Counted from the first letter of the stretch, positions 30,581 through 40,026 are shown. The stretch is DNA of 57,884 nt from an uncultured Clostridia bacterium (GCA_947642355.1 CANRSD010000006.1:1-57884); one strand, 5' to 3'. Program-made: numbers and translations. Notes: generated by a model from the letters alone, not told the origin.

Positions 30581-31627
30581 ATGAATATTTTAATATTGAC
30601 TGCTAAATATGGTATGGGCCACTATACATCGTCGATGGCTTTAAAACAAGAATTGGAAAATAAAAATGTAAAAGTAGAAGTGATTGACTTTTTTGAAATT
30701 ATTTTTCCACAAATAAATAAACTACTTTATAATGTTTTTAATGTGTTAGTTAGTAAATTTAGCAGGGTATATAATTTTTTATATAAATTTTCAGCAAATA
30801 CGAATAGAGCTCCTTTTAAGAATATTATAAGAAAAAGGATTGAAAGATTAATTAATGAAAAACATATAGATATTATTATATCTACATTTCCAGTTTGCTC
30901 AAAATATATTTCTTCTTATAAGGAAATAAATACAAATATAAAATTATATACATATATAACAGATGTAGATGTTAATAAAGAATGGCTAACAGATAAGACA
31001 GATGGATATTTTGTTGCTTCATATGAAACTCAAAAACAAATGAAAAATTATGGGATTAATGAGAATAAAGTAAAAGTAGTAGGTATTCCAGTAAAGAAGG
31101 AATTTAAAGAAAAAATATATGAAAAAAGTAAAAATGAAATAGTAGTTATGGGAGGAGGACTTGGATTAATTACAAGTATGGAGAAAACTTTAAATAGTTT
31201 GCTTGACATAAAGAATATCCATATTACATTACTTACAGGAAAAAATCGAAAATTGTATAATAAGTATTATAATAGATATGAAAATATGTCAGTAGTTGGA
31301 TATACAAGCGAAGTATATAAATATATGAAAAAGGCTGAATTAGTTATTACAAAACCAGGAGGAGTAACATTATTTGAAGCAATTCATTCTAAAACACCAA
31401 TTTATGTTTTATATCCATTTTTAAGCCAAGAAATAGGAAATGCAAAGTTTGTTGAAAATAATGGAATAGGAAAGGTTATATGGAATAAAAAAGAGAATGT
31501 AACTCAAGATATATTAAAATTATTAAAAGCACCAATTAAACTAGAAAACATGAGACAAAATATGCAAAAAATAAAAAATAGTTTAGAAAGTTTTACAGTT
31601 ATGGACTGTATGGAAGGGAGAACATAG
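30581..31627 (+). CDS. GT28-type glycosyltransferase (MGDG-synthase/UgtP-like)
   Basis: 348 aa; GGGGAGGG before the ATG. N-terminal ILTAKYGMGHYTSSMALKQE matches the MGDG-synthase domain (GxGH-x-S-A pattern). The C-terminal donor domain has VVMGGGLGL, VVGYTSEVYKYMKKAELVIT and KPGGVTLFEAIHSKTP, typical of UDP-sugar-binding family 28. Probably transfers a sugar to diacylglycerol to make glycolipid or a lipoteichoic-acid anchor. Followed without gap by a polysaccharide deacetylase and a flippase-like gene: an envelope operon. Confidence 0.88.
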   Translation: MNILILTAKYGMGHYTSSMALKQELENKNVKVEVIDFFEIIFPQINKLLYNVFNVLVSKFSRVYNFLYKFSANTNRAPFKNIIRKRIERLINEKHIDIIISTFPVCSKYISSYKEINTNIKLYTYITDVDVNKEWLTDKTDGYFVASYETQKQMKNYGINENKVKVVGIPVKKEFKEKIYEKSKNEIVVMGGGLGLITSMEKTLNSLLDIKNIHITLLTGKNRKLYNKYYNRYENMSVVGYTSEVYKYMKKAELVITKPGGVTLFEAIHSKTPIYVLYPFLSQEIGNAKFVENNGIGKVIWNKKENVTQDILKLLKAPIKLENMRQNMQKIKNSLESFTVMDCMEGRT

Positions 31628-32308
31628 ATGTTGATTGTTAGTGTTTTTATATTGATACTAATATTTATGATATATTCATTTATTCCATCTAATATAGAAA
31701 AGAAAAAATTTTTTAATAAAAATAAAAAATCTGAAAAAGTTATTTATTTAACATTTGATGATGGACCAAGTGAGTATACAAAAAATCTGTTACAATTATT
31801 AAAATATTATAATATAAAAGCTACATTTTTTTGTATAGCAAATTTTGCTAAAATTAATAAAAACATTATAGAAATAATGAAACAAGATGGACATTTAATT
31901 GCTCTTCATTCATTAAAACATAGAAATGCTATGATACAAGGAATATTTGAAACAAAATTGGACTTAGAAGATAGTATAAAAATAATGAAAGATTTAGAAG
32001 TAGATGTTAAATATTATAGACCACCTTGGGGAGATTCTAATTTGTGTTTGTTAAAAGAATTAAAGAAAAAAGATTTGAAACTTATTTTATGGAATGTTAT
32101 GGCAGAAGATTGGAGAGGAGATACTTCTGAAGATATAATAGCAGATAAACTTTTAAGTAGAGTAAATAAAGGGGATATTATTTGTTTACATGATGGTAGA
32201 GGAAAGAATGAAGCTCCACTTAAGACAATTAATGCTTTAAAAAAAGTTATTCCTATATTTTTAGAGAAAGGATATAAATTTAAGACTATAGATGAATATG
32301 AAAATTAA
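31628..32308 (+). CDS. Polysaccharide deacetylase (NodB domain)
   Basis: 226 aa, starting at the upstream stop (AAGGGAG before it). An N-terminal signal-anchor helix, then the NodB motifs: YLTFDDGPSEYT (catalytic Asp and metal Asp), ATFFCIANFA, ALHSLKHRN (metal His pair), YYRPPWGDSN, WNVMAEDWRGD and ICLHDG. A metal-dependent de-N-acetylase of cell-wall sugars, active outside the membrane. Confidence 0.94.
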   Translation: MLIVSVFILILIFMIYSFIPSNIEKKKFFNKNKKSEKVIYLTFDDGPSEYTKNLLQLLKYYNIKATFFCIANFAKINKNIIEIMKQDGHLIALHSLKHRNAMIQGIFETKLDLEDSIKIMKDLEVDVKYYRPPWGDSNLCLLKELKKKDLKLILWNVMAEDWRGDTSEDIIADKLLSRVNKGDIICLHDGRGKNEAPLKTINALKKVIPIFLEKGYKFKTIDEYEN

Positions 32309-33305
32309 AAAAGGAATCATAAATGCATTTATTTTTATATTTTTTGTATATGTTACTTTTTATGTTATATTTAAAGATAATAATATTACAGAGATTTTAG
32401 AAATAATAACAAAAGTAGATAAAAAATTTGTTTTACTAGCAATAGTATGTATGTTTTGGTTTGTATTTTCAGAAGGTATTAATATATATAGAACATTAAA
32501 GTTATTAGGATGTAAAATAAGTTTAAAAAGTGGAATAAAATATGCTCTAGTAGGTTTCTTTTTTAGTTCAGTTACTCCAGGTGCAACTGGAGGAGATCCA
32601 GCACAATTATATTATATGAAAAAAGATGGTTTACCAATAGGAAATTCTGCTTTAGCTATTTTAACAGAATTTTCAAGTTTTCAGTTTGTTACTATAATTA
32701 TGTCAATAGTTGGATTTATAATAAATTATAGATTTATTGAAAATTCAGTTGGTAATATAAAATATTTATTAATGTTAGGAGTTACAATAAATGCAATAAT
32801 TTTAGTAGTTATTTTATTAATGATTTTTTCAAAAAAAGTTATTATAGGATTAGTAAGCTTTGTAAGTAAGATTTTAGAAAAATTACATTATAAAAAAGTA
32901 AGAGAATTTAAATTTAAGTGTTTTAGGCAAATAAAAGAATATAAAAATGGTAGCAGTTTATTAATTAAGAATAAAAGGGTTCTTTTGAAAATTATTTTAA
33001 CTACTATAGTTCAAGTAATTTTGTATCATAGTATTCCATATTTTATATATTTATCTTTTGGACTAAATACAGCAAGTTTTTTTCAATTTTTAACACTTCA
33101 AGCTGTACTTTATATATCAGTTTCAGCAATACCACTTCCAGGTGCAGTAGGTATAAGTGAAGGAGGATTTTTAATAATTTATAAATTATTATTTTCAGCT
33201 TCATTATTGAGTAGTGCAATGCTTTTAAGTAGAGGAATAAGTTTTTATTTGTTTGTAATAATAAGTGGTGTTTCAATGTTAGTATTTACTTTTAAGAAAA
33301 AATGA
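32292..33305 (+). CDS. Flippase-like membrane protein (UPF0104/LPG-synthase N-terminal type)
   Basis: 337 aa, overlapping the deacetylase end by 17 bases (start ATG 32292 or 32298; translational coupling). About eight helices. Motifs of the YbhN/AglD/MprF-flippase fold are SSVTPGATGGDPAQLYYMKK, GNSALAILTEF and AIPLPGAVGISEGGFLIIY. Likely moves or binds lipid-linked substrates, in line with the glycosyltransferase two genes up. Exact substrate unknown. Confidence 0.88.
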   Translation: MNMKIKKGIINAFIFIFFVYVTFYVIFKDNNITEILEIITKVDKKFVLLAIVCMFWFVFSEGINIYRTLKLLGCKISLKSGIKYALVGFFFSSVTPGATGGDPAQLYYMKKDGLPIGNSALAILTEFSSFQFVTIIMSIVGFIINYRFIENSVGNIKYLLMLGVTINAIILVVILLMIFSKKVIIGLVSFVSKILEKLHYKKVREFKFKCFRQIKEYKNGSSLLIKNKRVLLKIILTTIVQVILYHSIPYFIYLSFGLNTASFFQFLTLQAVLYISVSAIPLPGAVGISEGGFLIIYKLLFSASLLSSAMLLSRGISFYLFVIISGVSMLVFTFKKK

Positions 33306-33346
33306 TGTTATAATTCATTTAATAATATTGAAAGGAAGATTAAATT

Positions 33347-33943
33347 TTGAAAAATATTAATATAACTAAAAAAATAACACAAGGTATGTATGTGTTAACA
33401 ACTAAAAATGGAGGTTGCATAGTAGATGCAGTATCACAAGTAAGTGCAGGAGATAATCCACTTATAGCAGTTTCAATAATGAAAAAAAATTATACAAATG
33501 AATTATTAAAAAGTAATAATAAATTTGCTATATCTATATTGGGAAAAGATGTTAATCCAGAGATAATAAAAACTTTTGGGTTTAATTCATCAAGAGATAT
33601 AAATAAATTTGAAAAAACAGAAACCACAAAAATAGAAGAAATAGATGTTATAAATAATTCATTAGGATATATGATTTGTGAAATAATAGATAGTATAGAT
33701 AATGAAACACATACTGTATTTATAGGAAAAATAATAGAGGCAGATGTTTTTAAGGAAAAAGAGCCTATGAGTTATGGATATTATCAAGAACATAAAGAGG
33801 AGTTATTAAAGGTTAATACGGAAAAAGGAAAAACAGCATGGATTTGTACAGTATGTGGATATATTTATTATGGAGATGAAATACCAGACGATTTTAAATG
33901 TCCTGTATGTGGAGTTCCAAAAGAACTTTTTAAAATTAAATAA
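33347..33943 (+). CDS. Flavin reductase-like domain fused to rubredoxin
   Basis: 198 aa, TTG start behind AAAGGAAG. The N-terminal domain (1-150) is flavoredoxin-like with FMN-binding pattern ([27 protein letters not shown]). The C-terminal rubredoxin (about 160-198) has the two iron-binding knuckles ICTVCGY and FKCPVCGVP, four Cys in all. This is the high-molecular-weight rubredoxin (Hrb) layout of anaerobic clostridia, which passes electrons to flavodiiron NO or O2 reductases. No such reductase lies in the window. Confidence 0.92.
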   Translation: MKNINITKKITQGMYVLTTKNGGCIVDAVSQVSAGDNPLIAVSIMKKNYTNELLKSNNKFAISILGKDVNPEIIKTFGFNSSRDINKFEKTETTKIEEIDVINNSLGYMICEIIDSIDNETHTVFIGKIIEADVFKEKEPMSYGYYQEHKEELLKVNTEKGKTAWICTVCGYIYYGDEIPDDFKCPVCGVPKELFKIK

Positions 33944-34029
33944 TGGAATTAGTAGTTGAATTTTGATGTATTTTATGTTATTATTATAATGTAACTAGGG
34001 AACTGGGTATATATAATAAGGAGGCATGT

Positions 34030-34374
34030 ATGAATATGCTTATAACTGAATTACCAGAAGACTTTACTGATGGAGGTAAGGTCTATAAATGTATGATCGA
34101 TGGAGAATATGAGTTACAAAGTTTGGATATAGGGCCATATACATCGATACAAAGCCATAAGCATGTAAAAGAATGGGAAGCTTGGATTCGGTTTGATACA
34201 AAAGAGGTATATATATGCAGAAAGGGTGAATCACACGCTTTGCATAATCTGAGCGGAAGATGCGTATATTTGATGGCAATAAAAGGGAAGAAAGATTATT
34301 CGTATAATAATCTGGCATTCTTTTTCGAAGCCATTGGCTTTAAGGTTTATTCAGGCAATTTAGAAATAAGATAG
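34030..34374 (+). CDS. Small cupin-like protein (contains in-frame CGG as Arg)
   Basis: 114 aa; AAGGAGG ahead. The core looks like a one-domain cupin: QSHKHVKEWEAWIRF, then KGESHALHNLSG. Codon use is richer in G/C (CTG, GAC, GGC, CAC) than its neighbours, a sign of recent transfer. CGG at 34189 is in frame and reads WIRFD; a +1 shift would stop 21 codons later, so this gene fits CGG as Arg. It is one of only two such genes here and lacks close relatives beside it. Function unknown. Confidence 0.75.
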   Translation: MNMLITELPEDFTDGGKVYKCMIDGEYELQSLDIGPYTSIQSHKHVKEWEAWIRFDTKEVYICRKGESHALHNLSGRCVYLMAIKGKKDYSYNNLAFFFEAIGFKVYSGNLEIR

Positions 34375-34390
34375 GGAGAAAGAAAAAGGA

Positions 34391-34436
34391 CAAAACTAGC
34401 TCAGCAATTGTATTTGCTGAGCTAGTTTTGTTTTTA
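34391..34436 (+). terminator. Strong terminator after the cupin-like gene
   Basis: Perfect 17-bp stem CAAAACTAGCTCAGCAA / TTGCTGAGCTAGTTTTG, loop TTGTAT, followed by TTTTT. Confidence 0.9.
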
Positions 34437-34447
34437 TAGAAAATCTA

Positions 34448-34476
34448 TTGACAAAATAGATACAAAATAGTATCAT
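34448..34476 (+). promoter_or_regulatory. Promoter of the GntR-ABC operon
   Basis: TTGACA at 34448-34453, 17-base spacer, TATCAT at 34471-34476. The -10 box lies inside the operator palindrome. Confidence 0.7.
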
Positions 34477-34502
34477 TGTATTATGCAAGTAATACAATGA
34501 TA
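34471..34502. promoter_or_regulatory. Operator: perfect 13-bp inverted repeat
   Basis: TATCATTGTATTA at 34471-34483 and TAATACAATGATA at 34490-34502 are exact reverse complements, spaced six bases. The left half covers the -10 box and the site ends 14 bases before the gntR start. This layout is expected for autorepression by the adjacent YtrA-type GntR regulator. Confidence 0.8.
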
Positions 34503-34516
34503 GAAAGGAATAAATT

Positions 34517-34882
34517 GTGGATTATATTTTTGATAATGAAAGACCAATTTATATTCAATTAGTAGAAAAATTAAGAATTGAAATTGTTTCTGGAAAACTA
34601 AAAATAGGAGAAAGATTACCTTCAGTAAGAGAGCTAGCACTAACTGTAAGAGTAAATCCTAATACAATGCAAAAAGCATTATCAGAATTAGAAGATGAAG
34701 GATTAGTTTATACAGAAAGGACAAATGGAAAGTTTGTAACTGATAATATTGAATTGATTGAAAAAATAAAAAAAGAATTGGCTAAAGAAAAAGTAAGTAA
34801 TTTTTTAAATGATATGGTGGATATTGGTATAAACTACGAAAGTACAATAAAATACTTGCAAGAAATAGGAGGAAATAAATAA
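34517..34882 (+). CDS. GntR-family (YtrA-type) repressor
   Basis: 121 aa, GTG start behind GAAAGGAA. Winged-helix domain: PIYIQLVEKLRIEIVSGKLK, GERLPSVRELALTVRVNPNT, LVYTERTNGKFV, then a short helical dimerisation tail, as in YtrA rather than large-effector GntR proteins. It shares its last base with the ABC ATPase start. It probably binds the palindrome at 34471 and senses an antibiotic or envelope-stress ligand, as YtrA family members do. Confidence 0.93.
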   Translation: MDYIFDNERPIYIQLVEKLRIEIVSGKLKIGERLPSVRELALTVRVNPNTMQKALSELEDEGLVYTERTNGKFVTDNIELIEKIKKELAKEKVSNFLNDMVDIGINYESTIKYLQEIGGNK

Positions 34883-35578
34883 TGGAATTGCTAGAATGTA
34901 AAGAGCTTTGCAAAGAATTTGATAATAAGCAAATTTTAAAAAATATTAACTTAAAAATTCCAAGAGGAAAAATTATAGGTCTTTTAGGTAAAAATGGTAC
35001 AGGGAAAAGTACATTGATAAAATTAATAAATGATTTATTGACACCTACAAGTGGAGAAGTTTTGATAAATGGTCAAAATCCTGGTATAAATTCTAAAGAA
35101 ATAATATCATATTTGCCAGAAAGGACTTATTTAGATAGAGAAATGACAATAAAACAAGTATTAATATATTTTGAAGAGTTTTATAAAAATTTTAATTCTA
35201 AAAAAGCAATTAAATTACTTAAAGATTTGGATTTAGATATTAATAAAAAAATAGCTAAAATGTCTAAAGGAATGCAAGAAAAATTACAATTAGTTCTTGT
35301 AATGAGTAGAGAAGCACAATTATATATATTAGATGAACCACTTCGGGGGTGTAGATCCTGCAACGAGAGATTATATATTAGACACTATACTTTCTAATTT
35401 TTGTGATGGAGCAAGTGTGATTATTTCAACTCATTTAATTTCAGATATTGAAAGAATTTTAGATGAAGTAATTTTTATAGATAAAGGTGAAATAATTTTA
35501 TCATCTTCAGCAGATGATCTTAGGAGTAAAGAGAATTTGTCAATAGATGAAATATTTAGGAGGTATTTTAAATGTTAG
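34882..35578 (+). CDS. ABC transporter ATPase of the GntR operon, one CGG +1 site
   Basis: About 231 aa. Walker A GLLGKNGTGKSTLIKLI, a Q-loop-like SYLPERTYLD, signature MSKGMQEKLQL and Walker B LYILDEPL. CGG at 35344 (residue 155), read +1, gives DEPLGGVDPATRDYILDTIL, placing the D-loop after the Walker B Glu, then the H-loop IISTHLISDIERIL. Unshifted reading ends at IRHYTF without D- or H-loop. It lies in a chain: gntR stop overlaps its start, and its stop overlaps the membrane gene start. Likely exports or resists a cell-wall-active compound. Confidence 0.93.
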
Positions 35579-36364
35579 GAAAATTGTTAAAATATGATTT
35601 GAAATGGGTATATAAAGTAGTACGGAGTATTTTATATTTTATCATTAATTTTTTCTATTTTGGGTAGAGCTTTAAGTTTTATAGAAAACTCACTAGTTTT
35701 TTCTATTACTACTCAAATTGTGTTAGTATCTGCTGTTGTGATGATGCTTAGTAGCTTAATAAATTGTTTAATGAGATTGTGGTCTAGATTTATTAAAAAT
35801 TTATATAAAGATGAGTCATATCTTACCCATACTCTTCCAGTGAAAAAGAAAACAATATTTGCTTCTAAAGTAATGTCAGCATTAATATGTATTTTTACAA
35901 CTATTGTAGTTATTTTAGTTTGTTTATTTATATGTTTTTATTCAGAAACTAATATTCAAATAATAAAAGATATATTAGAATTGACAGCTTCAACATATAA
36001 TATAACAGTTTTAAAATTATTGTTATTAATAGCTGTTGTATTATATTTTGAAATTATATTTACAGTTTTAATTGGATATGTTGGAATAATAATTGGATAT
36101 AAATTTAATAAAAATAAAATGGTAAAAACTATAATAATATCGTTTTTATTATATATTTTAACACAAGCTTTAACATTAGTAATTATATATTTTACTGGGG
36201 TATTTAATCCTGATATTATGAATTTGATTAATACAAAAGAAATAATTAATGTAGATGTAATAAAATATATTATGTATGGAGGTGTAGGAATATATTTTGT
36301 TTATATAATATTTTATTATATTTTAGGTAAAAAACAGTTTGAAAAAGGGATTAATATAGATTAA
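35572..36364 (+). CDS. Membrane subunit of the GntR-operon ABC transporter, one CGG +1 site
   Basis: About 263 aa with six helices. ATG at 35572 overlaps the ATPase stop by 7 bases, with AGGAGG ahead. CGG at 35623 (residue 18), read +1, gives YKVVGVFYILSLIFSILG, the first membrane helix. Unshifted reading stops after about nine further codons, so almost nothing of the protein would be made. Later part: TLPVKKKTIFASKVMSALI, the short cytoplasmic loop usual for ABC-2-type permeases. Together with the ATPase it forms a YtrBC-like exporter. Confidence 0.88.
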
Positions 36365-36383
36365 AAAAATATTTTATAAATAG

Positions 36384-36412
36384 TTGATACTTATAAATTT
36401 GTTTGATATAAT
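36384..36412 (+). promoter_or_regulatory. Promoter of the BlaI-type gene
   Basis: TTGATA at 36384-36389, 17-base spacer, TATAAT at 36407-36412. No strong palindrome overlaps it. Confidence 0.65.
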
Positions 36413-36441
36413 ACTGTCTAATAAATTATAAGGAGTTGTAT

Positions 36442-36810
36442 ATGATTAGATTGTCAAGTGGAGAAGTTTCTATTATGCAAATAATTTGGAAAAAAGGTAG
36501 TGCTACTTCTTTTGAGATTTTAGATGAAGTTAAATTAAAGGATAATATTTCTGAAATATCTGTTAGAACACTACTTGCAAGATTAGTAAAAAAGAAAGCT
36601 ATTACAGTGTCAGATAAAAATGGAAAAACATATACATATAAACCTTTATTTAATAGACAAAATTATATTAAAATGGAAACAGATTGGTTTTTAACTAATA
36701 TTTATGAAAATGATGTCTTTTTATATATGAAACATTTAGTAAAAGAGAAAAGATTATCTAAAGAGGTACTTTTAAAAGTTTTAGAAGAAATGGATAAAAT
36801 GGGTATGTAA
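36442..36810 (+). CDS. BlaI/MecI-family transcription repressor
   Basis: 122 aa from ATG 36442, which sits 7 bases after AAGGAGT (a TTG at 36436 is too close). Winged-helix with the family pattern: SSGEVSIMQIIWKKGSATSF, VRTLLARLVKKKAI and KTYTYKPLF; C-terminal helices mediate dimerisation. Members usually control beta-lactamase, copper or cell-wall genes and pair with a BlaR1 peptidase, which is not present here. Confidence 0.9.
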   Translation: MIRLSSGEVSIMQIIWKKGSATSFEILDEVKLKDNISEISVRTLLARLVKKKAITVSDKNGKTYTYKPLFNRQNYIKMETDWFLTNIYENDVFLYMKHLVKEKRLSKEVLLKVLEEMDKMGM

Positions 36811-36812
36811 AG

Positions 36813-36850
36813 AATTTAAGATAGTGATATTTAAATCACTATCTTAAATT
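36813..36850. terminator. Bidirectional terminator
   Basis: Perfect 16-bp stem AATTTAAGATAGTGAT / ATCACTATCTTAAATT between convergent genes. It overlaps the last codons of the histidine kinase. Confidence 0.8.
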
Positions 36851-37940
36851 TGTATTTTGAGGAAAAGTTATAATAAAAGTAGTTTTATTATTTTCACTTT
36901 TTGCTTCTATAGTTCCATTATGTAATGATATAATTTCTTTTGCAATGCTTAATCCTAATCCAGCTCCACCGATTAGTAGTATTTCTTGCATCATCTAATC
37001 TATAGAATTTTTCAAATATAGAATTTAATTTTTCTTTTGGAATAGTAAAACCTTCATTTTGAATGTATACACATATATTTTCATTTTTTAGAAAAGCATT
37101 AATTGTTATTTCAGTATTTTCAAAACTATAGAAAATAGCATTTTTTATTATATTATTAAAAACTCTTGAAAGCTTATCTGGATCTGCAAAACAGTTTATT
37201 TTTTCATTACAATTTAATAATACTTTTTTCTTTTGTTCATTGATTAATGGATAAAATTCATCTAATATTTGTTCCAACATAAGTTTTAGGTTTAAGTTTT
37301 TTTTCATTAAAACAATATTAGTTTCATTAAATTTTGCAATTTCAAAAAATTCATTTATTAGTTCTTCTAAACGATAAGCTTTATCTAAGGCAATTTTAGT
37401 ATATTTTGCTCTTTGCTCTAAGTTTAAGTCCGTAGTTTCTTTTAGTAAATCCAAGTATCCAATAATAGAAGTAAGAGGAGTTTTTAAATCATGTGCTAAA
37501 TAGACAATTAAATCATTTTTCTTTTGTTCATTTTCTTTTGCTAATCTATAATTTTTTGAAGATTGTAATTTTACCTGATTCATTTTTTCTTCTATTTGTG
37601 AAAGATTATCTGGAAGTTTAATCCATTCATCATCATTTTTAACTAGGATATTACATGCTTCAACAATAGAGTTAATATAATATAAATTTTGTATAGTTAT
37701 TATGCTTAAAATAATAAAGCAACCCAAAGACCAAATTATTGCTATTAAATATGGATTGTATCCAATAATAGTTAATATTTTGTATAAAAAATCATTAGGA
37801 TACCATATAAATTGAGAACATATTATTCTAGCAATTACCCAACCAATAATTAATAAACTAGTATAAATAATAATACTATTAAATATTTTTTTTATAAATT
37901 TTTTCATTAAACTAGCAGAATAGTTATTATTCGATTTCAT
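36839..37940 (-). CDS. Sensor histidine kinase (VanS-like), one CGG +1 site on the reverse strand
   Basis: About 366 aa. ATG at 37940 overlaps the end of the regulator gene (ATGAAATCGAATAA). Two transmembrane helices (about 15-40 and 62-85) with a short outer loop, then His[23 protein letters not shown]-box [11 protein letters not shown] and a G1-like [14 protein letters not shown] at 36971-36969 (residue 324), read +1, gives [20 protein letters not shown], the G2 ATP lid. Unshifted reading ends with [17 protein letters not shown] and loses ATP binding. This site shows that the pattern follows the coding strand. Confidence 0.93.
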
Positions 37941-38613
37941 ATCCAACACCCCAAATTGTTTTAATAAATTTTGGCTTTTTAGTATTTTCATGTAATTTTT
38001 CTCTTAATCTTCTAATATGTACCATAACAGTATTGTTACAATCTAAGTATTTTTCTCCCCAAACCTTAGAAAAAAGTTCTTCACTACTAATTACTTTGCC
38101 ACGATTAACACATAAATACCAAAGTATAGAAAATTCAATAGGCGTTAAATCTATTTCTTTATTATATAAAAAACATTTATGATTTGCTTTATTTATACTT
38201 AATCCTAAAAATTCAATTATATCTGTGTTTTCTTTTTCTTTATTATAATCATAATATCTACGAAGTGCAGATTTTACTCTAGCAACTAATTCTAAGGGAT
38301 TGAATGGTTTAGTAATATAATCATCAGCTCCAATAGATAATCCTTGTATTTTAGAAATATCATCTATTTTGGCTGTTAACATAATTACAGGATAATTATA
38401 TTTTTCTCTTATTTTATTACAAATAGAAAATCCATCAGTATCTGGAAGCATAATGTCTAAAATAGCTAAATCAAGCTCATTTTCTTTAATACATTTTAGA
38501 GCACTTTTTGAATCATAGAATTTATAAACATTATAGTTTTCATTTTTTAAATAAACTTCAGTTAAATCAGCAATTTCTTTTTCATCATCTAAAACTAAAA
38601 TATTATATTTCAT
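37927..38613 (-). CDS. OmpR-family response regulator (VanR-like)
   Basis: 228 aa. Receiver: NILVLDDEKEIADL, phosphoacceptor Asp in LAILDIMLPDTDGF, MLTAKID, YITKPFNPLELVARV; winged-helix end DLTPIEFSILWYLCVNRGKV and HIRRLREKLHENTKKP, ending [13 protein letters not shown] precedes the ATG. First gene of the reverse-strand pair, overlapping the kinase by 14 bases. Uninterrupted. A VanW-family gene is divergent from it, as in some vancomycin-type clusters, although no ligase genes are present. Confidence 0.94.
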   Translation of the reverse strand: MKYNILVLDDEKEIADLTEVYLKNENYNVYKFYDSKSALKCIKENELDLAILDIMLPDTDGFSICNKIREKYNYPVIMLTAKIDDISKIQGLSIGADDYITKPFNPLELVARVKSALRRYYDYNKEKENTDIIEFLGLSINKANHKCFLYNKEIDLTPIEFSILWYLCVNRGKVISSEELFSKVWGEKYLDCNNTVMVHIRRLREKLHENTKKPKFIKTIWGVGYEIE

Positions 38614-38787
38614 AATAAAACCTCCATAAAAATTATATCATATTAAATAGAAAAAAGTAAGTATATTAGCTAAATGTAAGAAATTCGTAAGAAATATTAA
38701 GAAAGTTTTAAGATTATATTAATAAAAAAGTAAAAAAATAAAATTGGAAATATTGTATATTAAGATGTAAATAGGAGGATTAATGCT

Positions 38788-39549
38788 ATGAATATTATTA
38801 GAAAAATTCGAAAAAAACAGATAATTTTATTATTCTATTTAAAAATGTATTTAGATAAAAATAAATATAGTAAAGAGATTGTAGAAGAAGAACTTATGTA
38901 TTCTATGCCAAAATTTAAAGAGAAATTGCTAAATTATAAAACAGGATTTCCAATAGAGTATCAGTATAACAAAGTATTTAATTTAAAGTTAGCTTCTAAG
39001 AAAATAAATCATTTGCTTATAAAGCCTAATGAAACTTTTTCTTTTTATATGTTAGTAAAAGATGCAGATAAAAAAGAAAAGTACAAAAAGGGACTAATTT
39101 GTGTAAAAAATAGAATTGAATTTGTGGAAGGTGGAGGAATGTGTGCTTTAAGCAATTTACTATTTAAAGTTTTTTTAAATAGTCCTTTAACAATAGTAGA
39201 AAGGCATACACATAAGATAAAAGAATTTCCTGATTCTATTGAAAATGATTTAAAAGGAATAGATGCTACAATAGCAGAAGGATTTTTGGATTTAAAAGTT
39301 AGAAATGATACTAATAATACTTTTCAAATAGTAATTAAATTTGATGATGATTATATGTATTGTAATTTGCAATCAGATAAAGAAGTGGAAAATGAATATG
39401 TAGTTAAAAATAAAAATTTAATATATACTAAAAATTCAGATGAAATTTATGAGCAAGTAGAGGTTTATAGACAAGAGGTTAAAAATTTTAAATTAATAAA
39501 AGAAGAAAAATTATATACTAATATAACTCAGATTGGGTATGAAATATAA
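38788..39549 (+). CDS. VanW-family protein
   Basis: 253 aa; AGGAGG ahead. Core VanW motifs: NLKLASKKINHLLIKPNETF, SFYMLVKDADKKEKYKKGL, EFVEGGGMCALSNLLFKVFL and ERHTHKI. The role of VanW is unsettled; it accompanies VanRS-type regulators and cell-wall genes. It is divergent from a two-component pair here, so control by that pair is plausible. No signal peptide or clear enzyme motif. Confidence 0.88.
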   Translation: MNIIRKIRKKQIILLFYLKMYLDKNKYSKEIVEEELMYSMPKFKEKLLNYKTGFPIEYQYNKVFNLKLASKKINHLLIKPNETFSFYMLVKDADKKEKYKKGLICVKNRIEFVEGGGMCALSNLLFKVFLNSPLTIVERHTHKIKEFPDSIENDLKGIDATIAEGFLDLKVRNDTNNTFQIVIKFDDDYMYCNLQSDKEVENEYVVKNKNLIYTKNSDEIYEQVEVYRQEVKNFKLIKEEKLYTNITQIGYEI

Positions 39550-39632
39550 GCGCTGAAAATAGAATTAATATTTTATATTGATAACTATAATCTTTTATGA
39601 TAATATAATAAAAAAATAAGAGAGGTTTTAGA

Positions 39633-40025
39633 ATGAATTTTTATATAGGATCTGGATTTAAAAATTGTGATATGGTAAATTATGTTTCTCAAAAATTAAA
39701 AGAAGAAGGTTGGAAACATACATACAATTGGGCAGATAATATTTTAGGATATGAAACATTAGAGAATTTAATTGAGTTTTCTAACCTTGAAATTCAAGGA
39801 ATTAATGATGCAGATATAGTTATTATTTTATTACCAGGAGGTAGAGGAACACATGTTGAACTTGGAATGTCTTTAGCATTAAATAAGAAAATTTATTTAT
39901 ATTCTAATGATGATAATGCTTTTAAAGATGCAAAAGAAACAGTTAATTTTTATCAACTTCCTAGTATTGTAAAATTAACTGGAAATATAGATGAATGTAT
40001 AGAGAAAATTAAAGAAAGAGCATAA
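39633..40025 (+). CDS. Nucleoside 2-deoxyribosyltransferase-like protein
   Basis: 130 aa; AGAGAGG ahead. The fold pattern FYIGSGFKNCDMVNYVSQKL, IQGINDADIVIILLPGGRGT, HVELGMSLALNKKIYLY matches the NDT/DUF4062-like family: an internal Glu in xHxELG, Asp in DADIV. Members move deoxyribose between bases or act in nucleotide signalling. It is 1 base before the next regulator gene, so they are co-transcribed. Substrate uncertain. Confidence 0.8.
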   Translation: MNFYIGSGFKNCDMVNYVSQKLKEEGWKHTYNWADNILGYETLENLIEFSNLEIQGINDADIVIILLPGGRGTHVELGMSLALNKKIYLYSNDDNAFKDAKETVNFYQLPSIVKLTGNIDECIEKIKERA

Positions 40026-40026
40026 A

